A DNA stretch of 7,532 nucleotides from RGIG8597 sp050872545. Its GTDB lineage: Bacteria > Spirochaetota > GWE2-31-10. The stretch lies in contig JBNMHA010000110.1 of NCBI GenBank assembly GCA_050872545.1, positions 1 through 7,532 of the forward strand, given 5' to 3'. The notes under the pieces were generated by a model, which searched no databases, was not told the origin of the DNA, and saw nothing but the letters and a program-made list of their open reading frames with translations. Position numbers and translations under genes: made by a program. Every line of letters starts with the position of its first letter. Position 1 is the stretch's first letter. Below, one piece after another: positions 1 through 6,275 of this stretch.

Positions 1-57
1 ACATTACTATTTCTTTAATAACGGAATGTTTTGGTTATATTTTGAGACTTTAATTTT

Positions 58-1680
58 CTATTTTCCTTTTTCATTTAAGAAAGTAAAAAATGAATAAGCA
101 AAAAGCATTCCGCCGCTGATTAATAAACCAATATACGTATATTGAGGTGTAAATTTGAAAAGAATTCCGCAAAGAAGAAAAACAAACGCCGTAAAAAAGA
201 ACAAACCTTTTTTGCCGGATTTATTTTCATTCGCTTCATTTCCGGGTTTTGTTTTTATTATTAATGTTCCGCGGTCATATTCATCAAGCAGATGTGTTAG
301 CCTTTCCGGAAGACTGTACGTAAGTTGAGCAAAACGCATTAAATCCTTTCCGCCGTACTTCACGAGAACCTGCGGCTTTCCGACAATGATTTTACCGGCG
401 TACTTTCTAACCTGTTCATATATTTTAAAATCAGGATTCAAAACCGCTATAAAACCGGCAAGAGCCGCAACCGTTTTGCCCGCATAAGCCCATTTCACAG
501 GAACAACGATTTCTTCGGATGAAATAAGATTTCGGAAATCTTTCTTTATAGGTGTAAAATCAAATGTCTGAATAGACTGTTTATTCATATTTAGCATTAC
601 AGCAACTTTATTAAGCAAAAATTCCACCATAGGAAACAAAGTGTGAATATTCGCACCGTCACGCAAAAACTCTTGTTCCTGCAAAATTTGCAGAACCGCC
701 CGACTGTCTTGATTCATCACTGCAATAATCCCTCTGGCAATAGCATCACTCATATCCGGCGTAATTTCTCCCGACATTCCGAAATCCAGCAAAACAATCC
801 TATTTCCGGAAGCGACTAAAATATTTCCGGGATGCGGATCGAAATGAACCCATCCGGTAAAAACAAACTGTTCAAAAAAAACTTCGAGAATTCTGTCTGC
901 TAAAACTTTTGAATTACAGTTAATTTCATGAAAATCCTTTACTTCATTTATTTTCACGCCCTCACAATATTCCATAACAATTATTCTGCGCGTGCAAAAT
1001 TCTTTATAAACTTTAGGGATTTTCAAATAAGAAAATTTAGAAAGCGACTTGCGCATTTTCTCTGCAACAAAGATTTCACGGAAAAAGTTTAATTCATCAC
1101 TCGTTACATTGATAAATTCATCTAGCAATGAAGATAAATCTATATGTTTTGAAATAAAACCGAAATGTTCGACAAATCGGACTACCTGAAACAAAATCGC
1201 AAGATCAAAATCTACAGTATCTTCTGCCTCTTTTTTCAAAACTTTGACAACTACTTTTTTGCCGTTCTGAAGCGTCGCGCAATGAACCTGCCCCAATGAC
1301 GCTACTGCCATCGGAGTTTCCGAGAAGTAAGAAAAAACTTGTTTGTAATCTTTATATTCCGAAGTAAGCCGCTCTTCAATAGAAGAAAACGGCACTGCTG
1401 GAACCGCATTCTGCAACGGAGAAAGAATTTCAATATAAGGTGCCGGGAAAATATCGTGCTTAGTACTCAAAAACTGGCACAGTTTTATATAAATACTTCC
1501 AAGTTCTACACTTATTGAATATAGCTCTTTCGCACATTTTAAATGGCGGTTATACATTTTTTCCTGTGCAGTCTTATAACCGTATCTGCGTGTAAGCCTA
1601 AACTCTTTTCCGAATGCAAGAATTATTTTTATGAATATTCCAAGCACTCGGAAAAAACGTTTTCTGTAATTTTTAGCCAC
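58..1680 (-). CDS. AarF/ABC1/UbiB-family atypical protein kinase-like protein
   Basis: A membrane-associated atypical kinase/ATPase of the ABC1/ADCK/UbiB family. Members support quinone or other lipid metabolism, but the substrate here is unknown. Visible motifs: a KxGQ-type motif reading K-L-C-Q at residues 66-69 followed by LSTKHDIFP; the nucleotide loop VASLGQVH at 126-133; the ATP-binding lysine K146 in VVVKV; an E-rich helix around 195-210; the hinge VMEYCEG at 235-241; the catalytic loop HFDPHPGN at 279-286; and the DFG metal motif at 299-301. Two hydrophobic helices lie near 493-509 and 516-535, as in full-length UbiB proteins, and 540 residues is a normal length. The start is GTG, chosen because AGGA lies 7 bases upstream and no better start is in frame. 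It follows the phasin-like gene by 12 bases, so co-transcription is likely. The one odd residue is Cys68, where the family has Gly. Family assignment is firm; the biological role is not, because treponemes are not known to make ubiquinone. Confidence 0.93.
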   Translation of the reverse strand: MAKNYRKRFFRVLGIFIKIILAFGKEFRLTRRYGYKTAQEKMYNRHLKCAKELYSISVELGSIYIKLCQFLSTKHDIFPAPYIEILSPLQNAVPAVPFSSIEERLTSEYKDYKQVFSYFSETPMAVASLGQVHCATLQNGKKVVVKVLKKEAEDTVDFDLAILFQVVRFVEHFGFISKHIDLSSLLDEFINVTSDELNFFREIFVAEKMRKSLSKFSYLKIPKVYKEFCTRRIIVMEYCEGVKINEVKDFHEINCNSKVLADRILEVFFEQFVFTGWVHFDPHPGNILVASGNRIVLLDFGMSGEITPDMSDAIARGIIAVMNQDSRAVLQILQEQEFLRDGANIHTLFPMVEFLLNKVAVMLNMNKQSIQTFDFTPIKKDFRNLISSEEIVVPVKWAYAGKTVAALAGFIAVLNPDFKIYEQVRKYAGKIIVGKPQVLVKYGGKDLMRFAQLTYSLPERLTHLLDEYDRGTLIIKTKPGNEANENKSGKKGLFFFTAFVFLLCGILFKFTPQYTYIGLLISGGMLFAYSFFTFLNEKGK

Positions 1681-1687
1681 AAATTTT

Positions 1688-1691
1688 TCCT
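1688..1691 (-). promoter_or_regulatory. Ribosome binding site supporting a GTG start
   Basis: AGGA on the minus strand lies 7 bases before the GTG at 1680. It sits in the 12-base gap after the stop of the upstream phasin-like gene. The AarF/UbiB reading frame has no suitable ATG nearby, so this site decides the start. Confidence 0.6.
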
Positions 1692-1692
1692 G

Positions 1693-2019
1693 TTAGGATT
1701 TTTTTTCTGCCAGAAGCTGATCCAGTTTGCCGGATAAATCATCAATTTTTTTATTTAATGACTCAACTTCCTTTTTCGATGCAAAACCGAATTTTTCGGT
1801 AAACTCCAAAACATTTTCTTCTGCCTTTTTTATTTCGTCACCGAATATGCTTCTTATTTCTGTTCCCTTGTCTTTGAATTCACTTTGCTTTGCTTTCACT
1901 TTTTCTTCAAACTCTTTGTATCTGTCTTCGCGCAAAGTTTTGAATTCTCCGGCTTTTTTTTCAAGCTCATCACCGGCAGAAAATAAAAGTACTGCCATAT
2001 CTTTAAATAAATTACTCAT
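1693..2019 (-). CDS. Phasin-like small coiled-coil protein
   Basis: A 108-residue, charged, almost entirely helical protein with no signal peptide and no cysteine. An N-terminal amphipathic segment (MSNLFKDMAVLLFSAGDEL) is followed by Lys/Glu-rich helix from about 20 to 75. The C-terminal piece, FGFASKKEVESLNKKIDDL at 77-95, resembles the KKEVExLxxRIxxLE end of proteins annotated as PHA-synthesis-regulator or granule-associated phasins. The ATG start is supported by AGGAG 6 bases upstream (2026-2030). The next gene downstream is the AarF/UbiB-family kinase, 12 bases away. As I recall, small phasin-like proteins are often found beside AarF/UbiB genes, which would favour a shared membrane or lipid role rather than storage-granule binding. 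No PHA synthase is visible here. The phasin label rests on pattern resemblance only; a generic coiled-coil partner is the alternative. Confidence 0.72.
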   Translation of the reverse strand: MSNLFKDMAVLLFSAGDELEKKAGEFKTLREDRYKEFEEKVKAKQSEFKDKGTEIRSIFGDEIKKAEENVLEFTEKFGFASKKEVESLNKKIDDLSGKLDQLLAEKKS

Positions 2020-2216
2020 GTTACGCTCCTAATTTAAAAGCATTGTTTTTATAGTTTTCCGATTGTATATTAAATTCCAAATAAATGAGAACACAAAAAT
2101 TGTTTTTTTATTCATAAAAATAAAACATTATTCTTCTCGGGAAAACATTTTAATTCTATGCAGATTGTTTTTTTTCTGATATTGATAATTAACTTTTTTT
2201 AAAAAAGGAAACAACT
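2020..2216. promoter_or_regulatory. Divergent intergenic region between two operons
   Basis: These 197 AT-rich bases separate the minus-strand phasin-like/UbiB pair from the plus-strand 116-residue/caspase-fold pair, so promoters for both must lie here or be shared with it. On the minus strand a weak candidate is TTCTCA, 16 bases, then TATACA, reading leftwards from about 2091 to 2064. On the plus strand GATAAT at 2184-2189 could be a -10 element, but it has no good -35 at normal spacing. The ribosome binding sites are clear: AGGAG at 2026-2030 (minus) and AGGA at 2206-2209 (plus, 7 bases before ATG). I see no RNA gene or riboswitch. Confidence 0.4.
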
Positions 2217-2567
2217 ATGGACAAACCGACAATTGACGACACAACAGAAGCAAGCATTGTTCTGCCTAAAAAACTCTATGAATTGATATGCGCAATGGCA
2301 AAAGCCGCAAATGAAGAATTAAAAACTGATTTAACCGGAGAGCAGCTGATTTCCAAGCAAACTGTTCAATATTTCGGAACAAAAAACAGTCTGGAAATAA
2401 TGTCTTTTTCTCTGCAAAAACTTCCGGAACTGTTAAAAGATGAAAAAGAACAAATACTGAAATTGAATAAAGACTTTAATCAACTGCTTTTGGATTTCGA
2501 TAAAATCTCTAAGGAAAGCAACCAGCTGTTTCATAAAGTAATAGATCGTTTGGAAGAACTGCAATAA
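2217..2567 (+). CDS. Hypothetical 116-residue helical/coiled-coil protein
   Basis: I do not recognise a family. The protein is probably cytoplasmic, with no signal peptide or membrane segment. Residues 1-12 are acidic and polar, and a possible short strand (ASIVLPK) leads into helices. From about residue 58 to the end (SLEIMSFSLQKLPELLKDEK onward) it reads as one long amphipathic helix or coiled coil with regularly spaced Leu, Phe and Ile. The ATG start is backed by AGGA 7 bases upstream. It ends 16 bases before the TTG start of the exported caspase-fold protein, so the two are probably co-transcribed. The coding sequence shares the base composition and codon style of its neighbours, with no sign of transfer. 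The gene is likely real (strong ribosome binding site, clean spacing); its function is unknown. Confidence 0.8.
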   Translation: MDKPTIDDTTEASIVLPKKLYELICAMAKAANEELKTDLTGEQLISKQTVQYFGTKNSLEIMSFSLQKLPELLKDEKEQILKLNKDFNQLLLDFDKISKESNQLFHKVIDRLEELQ

Positions 2568-2571
2568 TTCC

Positions 2572-2575
2572 GGAG
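2572..2575 (+). promoter_or_regulatory. Ribosome binding site supporting a TTG start
   Basis: GGAG lies 8 bases before the TTG at 2584, in the 16-base gap after the preceding stop. Starting here gives a well-formed signal peptide (MKKIVW, hydrophobic core, GFA). That makes the TTG start convincing despite being a rare initiation codon. Confidence 0.65.
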
Positions 2576-2583
2576 AAACAATC

Positions 2584-3891
2584 TTGAAAAAAATTGTTTG
2601 GCTGCAGCTTATTTTCATATTAATTTCCGGCATATTTTCCGGTTTTGCCGATGAAAAAAACACCGGGAAACGCTGGGCTTTAATAATAGGAATAAACGAT
2701 TATCAGAATCACTTTATCGAACCGCTTTCAACTCCGCGCTACGATGCAAAACTCGTAGAAGACACGTTGAAAAATGAAGGAAGATTCGATATTGTAATTC
2801 GAATGACAGATGATGTTTTTCCTACATCCCCAAAATTTCCTTCAAAAAAAAATATCAGTAAAGTCTTGAAACAAATTTCTGAAGATATGCAGGAAAATGA
2901 TAACTTTCTCCTTTATTTTTCCGGATACACAATAAAAATTGCAGACAATAAAATTCATCTGGTTACTGCGGACAGCAACATAAGTAATATAGTAGAATCT
3001 TCGCTTTCTTTGTCTTCAATATCAGACATTTGCACAAACAAGAACTTGAGTAACTCTATATTTTTTATTGACAGCTACAGGTTTATTACATCAGTTAAAA
3101 TCAATCATTTACCGCATGAAAATTTGTACGACAGCGATTATTCTCAACATTTGCCAAGAGTTCATGTTGATGAACTTCCGCACAGCAGTTTAATCTTTCA
3201 TGCGTTTTCGGAAAAAGATTTTGCAGCAAACTACAAGCAGTCAATTTATGCGCCGTACAGTATTTTTGCATATTATTTATGCGAAGCACTTCGAGGTGCG
3301 GCAGATTTTGATAATGACAATATCGTAAGCATTAATGATTTGATTTCTTTTGTAAAACAAAAAATTATTTCTTGGTCACTGTGGCACCCGGAACAGTCTG
3401 TTCCGACAGAAAACAGCGTCGGTAATTTTGATTTTCAGTTTCCGTTAGGTTTTGTTCCGTTGCTTGCCCGACCGATATTCGACCCATTTCAAATTGATAC
3501 AAGTTTTTATTATAAAAACCTTTATTTTCGTTTACTAAACTATATATCATTAGGCAGCTTTTTAACCGGACTGACTGTTTTTGCTGCCGGAATAACAGTA
3601 TGCGCTTTCGGATTATCACAAATAATCGGCAATGATTTTACGATAAATAATTTTGTTAATACAATTAAGGAACTGCTTACATCATACAATTCCATTAACA
3701 ATGACTTTGTAAAAAACGGAGCTTTTACAGCTGCATTCGGAGCATTATTTACACTCGTATCATTCGTTCCTTATTTCTTCAGTTTTCACCTTGATCTAAA
3801 CAAAACGCATAACTTTGAATTTTCGCTTGTAACCGGAGTAAAAGACTCTTATTTCAGAGTAGGAATCAGCATGAAAACAAAGAAAATTTAA
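2584..3891 (+). CDS. Exported caspase-fold (C14-like) protein lacking the catalytic His/Cys dyad
   Basis: A 435-residue protein with an N-terminal signal peptide (basic MKK, hydrophobic 5-20, likely cleavage after GFA at 22). A caspase p20-like domain follows: WALIIGINDY at 31-40, the DAKLVEDTLKNEG helix at 54-66, and the strand FLLYFSG at 108-114. The strand before the usual Cys is IFFIDS at 159-164. In active caspase-like peptidases these strands end in His-Gly (YFSGHG) and Asp-x-Cys; here Tyr115 and Tyr165 occupy those positions, so proteolysis is not expected. At 241-252 D-F-D-N-D-N-I-V-S-I-N-D resembles the Ca-binding-like D-x-D-x-D loop common in bacterial caspase-family proteins. Two hydrophobic segments, about 320-348 and 379-402, probably anchor the C-terminal part, followed by about 30 polar residues. 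The start is TTG with GGAG 8 bases upstream. It is probably co-transcribed with the 116-residue gene just before it. The fold call is good; the role is unknown, perhaps envelope scaffolding or ligand binding. Confidence 0.85.
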   Translation: MKKIVWLQLIFILISGIFSGFADEKNTGKRWALIIGINDYQNHFIEPLSTPRYDAKLVEDTLKNEGRFDIVIRMTDDVFPTSPKFPSKKNISKVLKQISEDMQENDNFLLYFSGYTIKIADNKIHLVTADSNISNIVESSLSLSSISDICTNKNLSNSIFFIDSYRFITSVKINHLPHENLYDSDYSQHLPRVHVDELPHSSLIFHAFSEKDFAANYKQSIYAPYSIFAYYLCEALRGAADFDNDNIVSINDLISFVKQKIISWSLWHPEQSVPTENSVGNFDFQFPLGFVPLLARPIFDPFQIDTSFYYKNLYFRLLNYISLGSFLTGLTVFAAGITVCAFGLSQIIGNDFTINNFVNTIKELLTSYNSINNDFVKNGAFTAAFGALFTLVSFVPYFFSFHLDLNKTHNFEFSLVTGVKDSYFRVGISMKTKKI

Positions 3892-4042
3892 TTTTTACCT
3901 CTATTCACTTTTTACACATTTTAATGTATTATTTTAAAAATGCACATCAAACGAATGTATAAATATTTATTATCTATACGTTTTGACGAAAATCAGTTAA
4001 TAACTAAAAAATAATTCCTAAAAAACGAGAGAGGTTTAACAC
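3892..4042 (+). promoter_or_regulatory. Leader/promoter region before the acidic repeat operon
   Basis: These 151 very AT-rich bases are the only sizeable gap between the two plus-strand pairs, so a promoter for the acidic-protein pair is expected. Candidates are TTTACA at 3911-3916 with TTTAAA 16 bases on (3933-3938), and an isolated -35-like TTGACG at 3983-3988 without a good -10. GAGG at 4031-4034 is the ribosome binding site, 8 bases before ATG. No strong terminator hairpin for the upstream gene is visible. Confidence 0.35.
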
Positions 4043-6265
4043 ATGGCTCAAACTCCAAAAGATAAAGAAGATGAAATCCTTGACAGTCTTGATGATTTTG
4101 ACATAGATACATCAAATTTCACATTAGATGAGCTTCCTCCCAAAGATTCCGATACAGCAGACGACAGCTCTTTACCGGAAATCGATGATGATTTCAACCT
4201 TATACCAGAAGATAATGATACCGACTTAGATGAATTATATATTAATGATGACGATTCATTTTCTGACTTATCCGATTTGGATTTAGCAGAAGAATCTGAA
4301 AATGAGGGTGAAGAAATTTTTCTTACTCCGGAATCTGTGTCTCCGGCTGATTCGGATGAAAATACAGACAGTAATGAATCCGACGACTTTTTACTTGATT
4401 TGGATGACGAAGAATTATCCGCAGACGATGACAGTTCATTAACTGATGACAATGATGATTCTGCATTATCACTTGAAAATCTTTTGGATGATGATTTGCT
4501 GTTAAGCGATGATGCTGATGATATTTCCGACGAGCTTAACTTAGATGAAGATATAGACCTCTCCGGACTTTTAGATGATGACGACGATGAAGAATTCTGC
4601 GGAGTAGCGTTAAAAGAAGGTCCGCAGACTATAATTATTCCGCAAAAACAGCTTTCAGAAGATTTAATTGATTCACTGATAGATGAAGATGAAAACAGCG
4701 ATATTATTAATTTTTCTTTCCCGGAAAAAAACGAAACGGTAAGTCAGGAAGATGAAGATTATCTGAAACTTGACCTAACGGAAGATCAGGAATTATTAGC
4801 TAACGAAATAAATGCGGACAATCATTTAGATGAATTATCACATCACATAAACGACGATAATTTGCTTTCGGATGATGAATTGGACAAGCTTGTATCCGAA
4901 TCTTCTGATAAAGAAAACGAAGAAACAGAAACTACAATAGAAGATGAAGAAATTATTATCTCCAATGAAAATAATGATACGCCTAAAAACATTTCCGATA
5001 CTCTGGATAATAACGAAAAAGATTATGAAGATGACTTTAACGACCTTGAGTTAGTTTCATTAGATGATAATGAAACGCTTTCATTAGATAATAATGAAAG
5101 CGCAGAACCGGTTGATGATGACTTTATTATAGAAGAAGGCAACGAATTAGATTTAAACACTGATGATGATGAAGAAACTATCAGCTTGTCCGACAACGAA
5201 TTGGACAATATTTTAGATTCCACCGAACTGACTGACGATACAACAGCAGTTGATGACGCAGATCCGGCAATTGATAACATTGAACCAATTGACGATAACA
5301 AAGAAACTGATACGCTTATTGAAGACAATGACGAACCAATTTTAAACCTTGACGATGACGAAGAATCTATCAGCCTGTCCGACAACGAATTGGACAATAT
5401 TTTAGATTCTACTGAATTGACTGACGATACAACAGCGATTGATGACGCAGATCCGGCAATTGATAACATTGAACCAATTGGCAATAACGAAGAAATCGAC
5501 ACGCTTATTGAAGACAATGACGAACCGATTTTAAACCTTGATGATGATGAAGAATCTATCAGCTTGTCCGACAATGAATTGGACAATATTTTAGATTCCA
5601 CCGAACTGACTGATGATACAACAGCAGTTGATTACGCTGATTCGACAATTGATAACATTGAACCAATTGACAATAACGAAGAAATCGACACACTTATTGA
5701 AGACAATGACGAACCGATTTTAGAACTTGATGATGAAGAAGATTCCATAGGGCTTTCAACCAATGAGCTGGATAACATCTTAGACAATACCGAATTGATA
5801 GAAACTGAAATGCTGGAATCAATTCCGGAAGATGAAATAGAAGCAAAAATTGAAGAAGTGCTTAATGATGACACTTCATTAAACCTTGATAATGAACCTG
5901 TCGGACTTTCATTAAATGAATTAGATAATATTCTCGATACAACAGAATTAATAGAAACTGAAAATGATGATTTCCCTGCAGAAATAGCAGAAGAAATAAA
6001 CAATTCTGATTTACAGCCGTTGACTTCTTCCAAAGAAGACGATGCAGCAATTTATTCTTCATTAAAAGCAGAAATGCAGGCTAAAGAAGCAAAAGAAGCC
6101 GAAGCAAAAACAGAACTGCTGAAAAAAGATGTTAAAACTGTTTTATCTTATTTAGATCAATTATTAGATGCTTTACCTGAGGAAAAAATCAAGGAATTTG
6201 CAGAATCGAAAGAATTCGATATTTACAAAAAGCTTTTTGAAGAATTAAACATTAAAATAAACTAA
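4043..6265 (+). CDS. Large acidic repeat protein with multiple FliM-N-like LSxxELD motifs
   Basis: A 740-residue, extremely Asp/Glu/Asn/Ser-rich protein with no signal peptide or membrane segment, probably cytoplasmic and largely disordered. Residues 1-185 are an acidic tail (DEILDSLDDFDID near the start). A less acidic island spans about 185-230 (FCGVALKEGPQTIIIPQKQ). Residues 371-586 hold three near-identical 63-residue repeats plus a partial fourth. The recurring core L-S-x-[DN]-E-L-D-[NK]-[IL]-[LV] starts at residues 275, 382, 445, 508, 571 and 622, with a weaker copy LSEDLIDSLI at 204. It resembles the CheY-binding N-terminus of FliM. Residues about 665-700 are a Lys/Ala/Glu coiled coil, ending in a compact, more basic helical tail (LSYLDQLLDALPEEKIKEF, then FDIYKKLFEELN). 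The ATG start has GAGG 8 bases upstream. The next gene starts 10 bases after the stop. No named family is recognised; motility-linked docking is a hypothesis only. Confidence 0.88.
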   Translation: MAQTPKDKEDEILDSLDDFDIDTSNFTLDELPPKDSDTADDSSLPEIDDDFNLIPEDNDTDLDELYINDDDSFSDLSDLDLAEESENEGEEIFLTPESVSPADSDENTDSNESDDFLLDLDDEELSADDDSSLTDDNDDSALSLENLLDDDLLLSDDADDISDELNLDEDIDLSGLLDDDDDEEFCGVALKEGPQTIIIPQKQLSEDLIDSLIDEDENSDIINFSFPEKNETVSQEDEDYLKLDLTEDQELLANEINADNHLDELSHHINDDNLLSDDELDKLVSESSDKENEETETTIEDEEIIISNENNDTPKNISDTLDNNEKDYEDDFNDLELVSLDDNETLSLDNNESAEPVDDDFIIEEGNELDLNTDDDEETISLSDNELDNILDSTELTDDTTAVDDADPAIDNIEPIDDNKETDTLIEDNDEPILNLDDDEESISLSDNELDNILDSTELTDDTTAIDDADPAIDNIEPIGNNEEIDTLIEDNDEPILNLDDDEESISLSDNELDNILDSTELTDDTTAVDYADSTIDNIEPIDNNEEIDTLIEDNDEPILELDDEEDSIGLSTNELDNILDNTELIETEMLESIPEDEIEAKIEEVLNDDTSLNLDNEPVGLSLNELDNILDTTELIETENDDFPAEIAEEINNSDLQPLTSSKEDDAAIYSSLKAEMQAKEAKEAEAKTELLKKDVKTVLSYLDQLLDALPEEKIKEFAESKEFDIYKKLFEELNIKIN
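5153..5800 (+). repeat. 189-bp in-frame tandem repeat array (63 residues per unit)
   Basis: Units at 5153-5341, 5342-5530 and 5531-5719 are in perfect 189-base register, followed by a truncated, diverged fourth unit at 5720-5800. By eye, units 1 and 2 differ at about 18 of 189 bases and units 2 and 3 at about 16. Many differences are synonymous (GAT/GAC, TTG/CTG, TCC/TCT). Each unit carries a core like SLSDNELDNILDSTEL, then TDDTTA, IDNIEPI and TLIEDNDEPI. Confidence 0.9.
5906..5953 (+). repeat. Outlying fifth copy of the LSxNELDNILD repeat core
   Basis: LSLNELDNILDTTELI at residues 622-637 repeats the array core 51 residues after the fourth copy, outside the 63-residue register. It shares TELIETE with the fourth copy rather than TELTDDT, so copies four and five appear to derive from each other. 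Confidence 0.8.
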
Positions 6266-6275
6266 GGTTCTCTTT

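Noticed and set aside
1727..2032. Plus-strand open frame of 101 codons opposite the phasin-like gene
   Set aside because: Ser/Phe-rich translation is the antisense of Glu/Lys-rich codons; the minus-strand gene has a strong AGGAG site and operon spacing. The plus-strand frame at 1543-1737 is rejected as antisense to the UbiB-family gene.
2433..2663. Minus-strand open frame spanning the 116-residue gene and the start of the caspase-fold gene
   Set aside because: It crosses two well-supported plus-strand genes with good ribosome binding sites and reads as a Phe/Ile/Gln-rich antisense product. Frames at 3101-3289 and 3365-3619 are rejected for the same reason.
3917..3942. CATTTT...AAAATG inverted repeat as a terminator after the caspase-fold gene
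   Set aside because: The stem is only six mostly A-T pairs with a 14-base loop and no following T-run, too weak to call a terminator.
3940..4014. 24-codon ATG frame (begins MHIKRMYKYLL) in the gap before the acidic operon
   Set aside because: No purine-rich ribosome binding site precedes it, and a frame this short is expected by chance in AT-rich intergenic DNA; a leader peptide is possible but unsupported.
5023..5601. Minus-strand Ser-rich repetitive open frame of 192 codons
   Set aside because: It is the complement of Asp/Glu/Asn-rich codons of the acidic repeat protein; its Ser-rich repeats mirror the 189-base units and it has no convincing ribosome binding site. The same applies to the minus-strand frames at 4048-4452, 5632-6033, 5862-6062 and 7127-7339.
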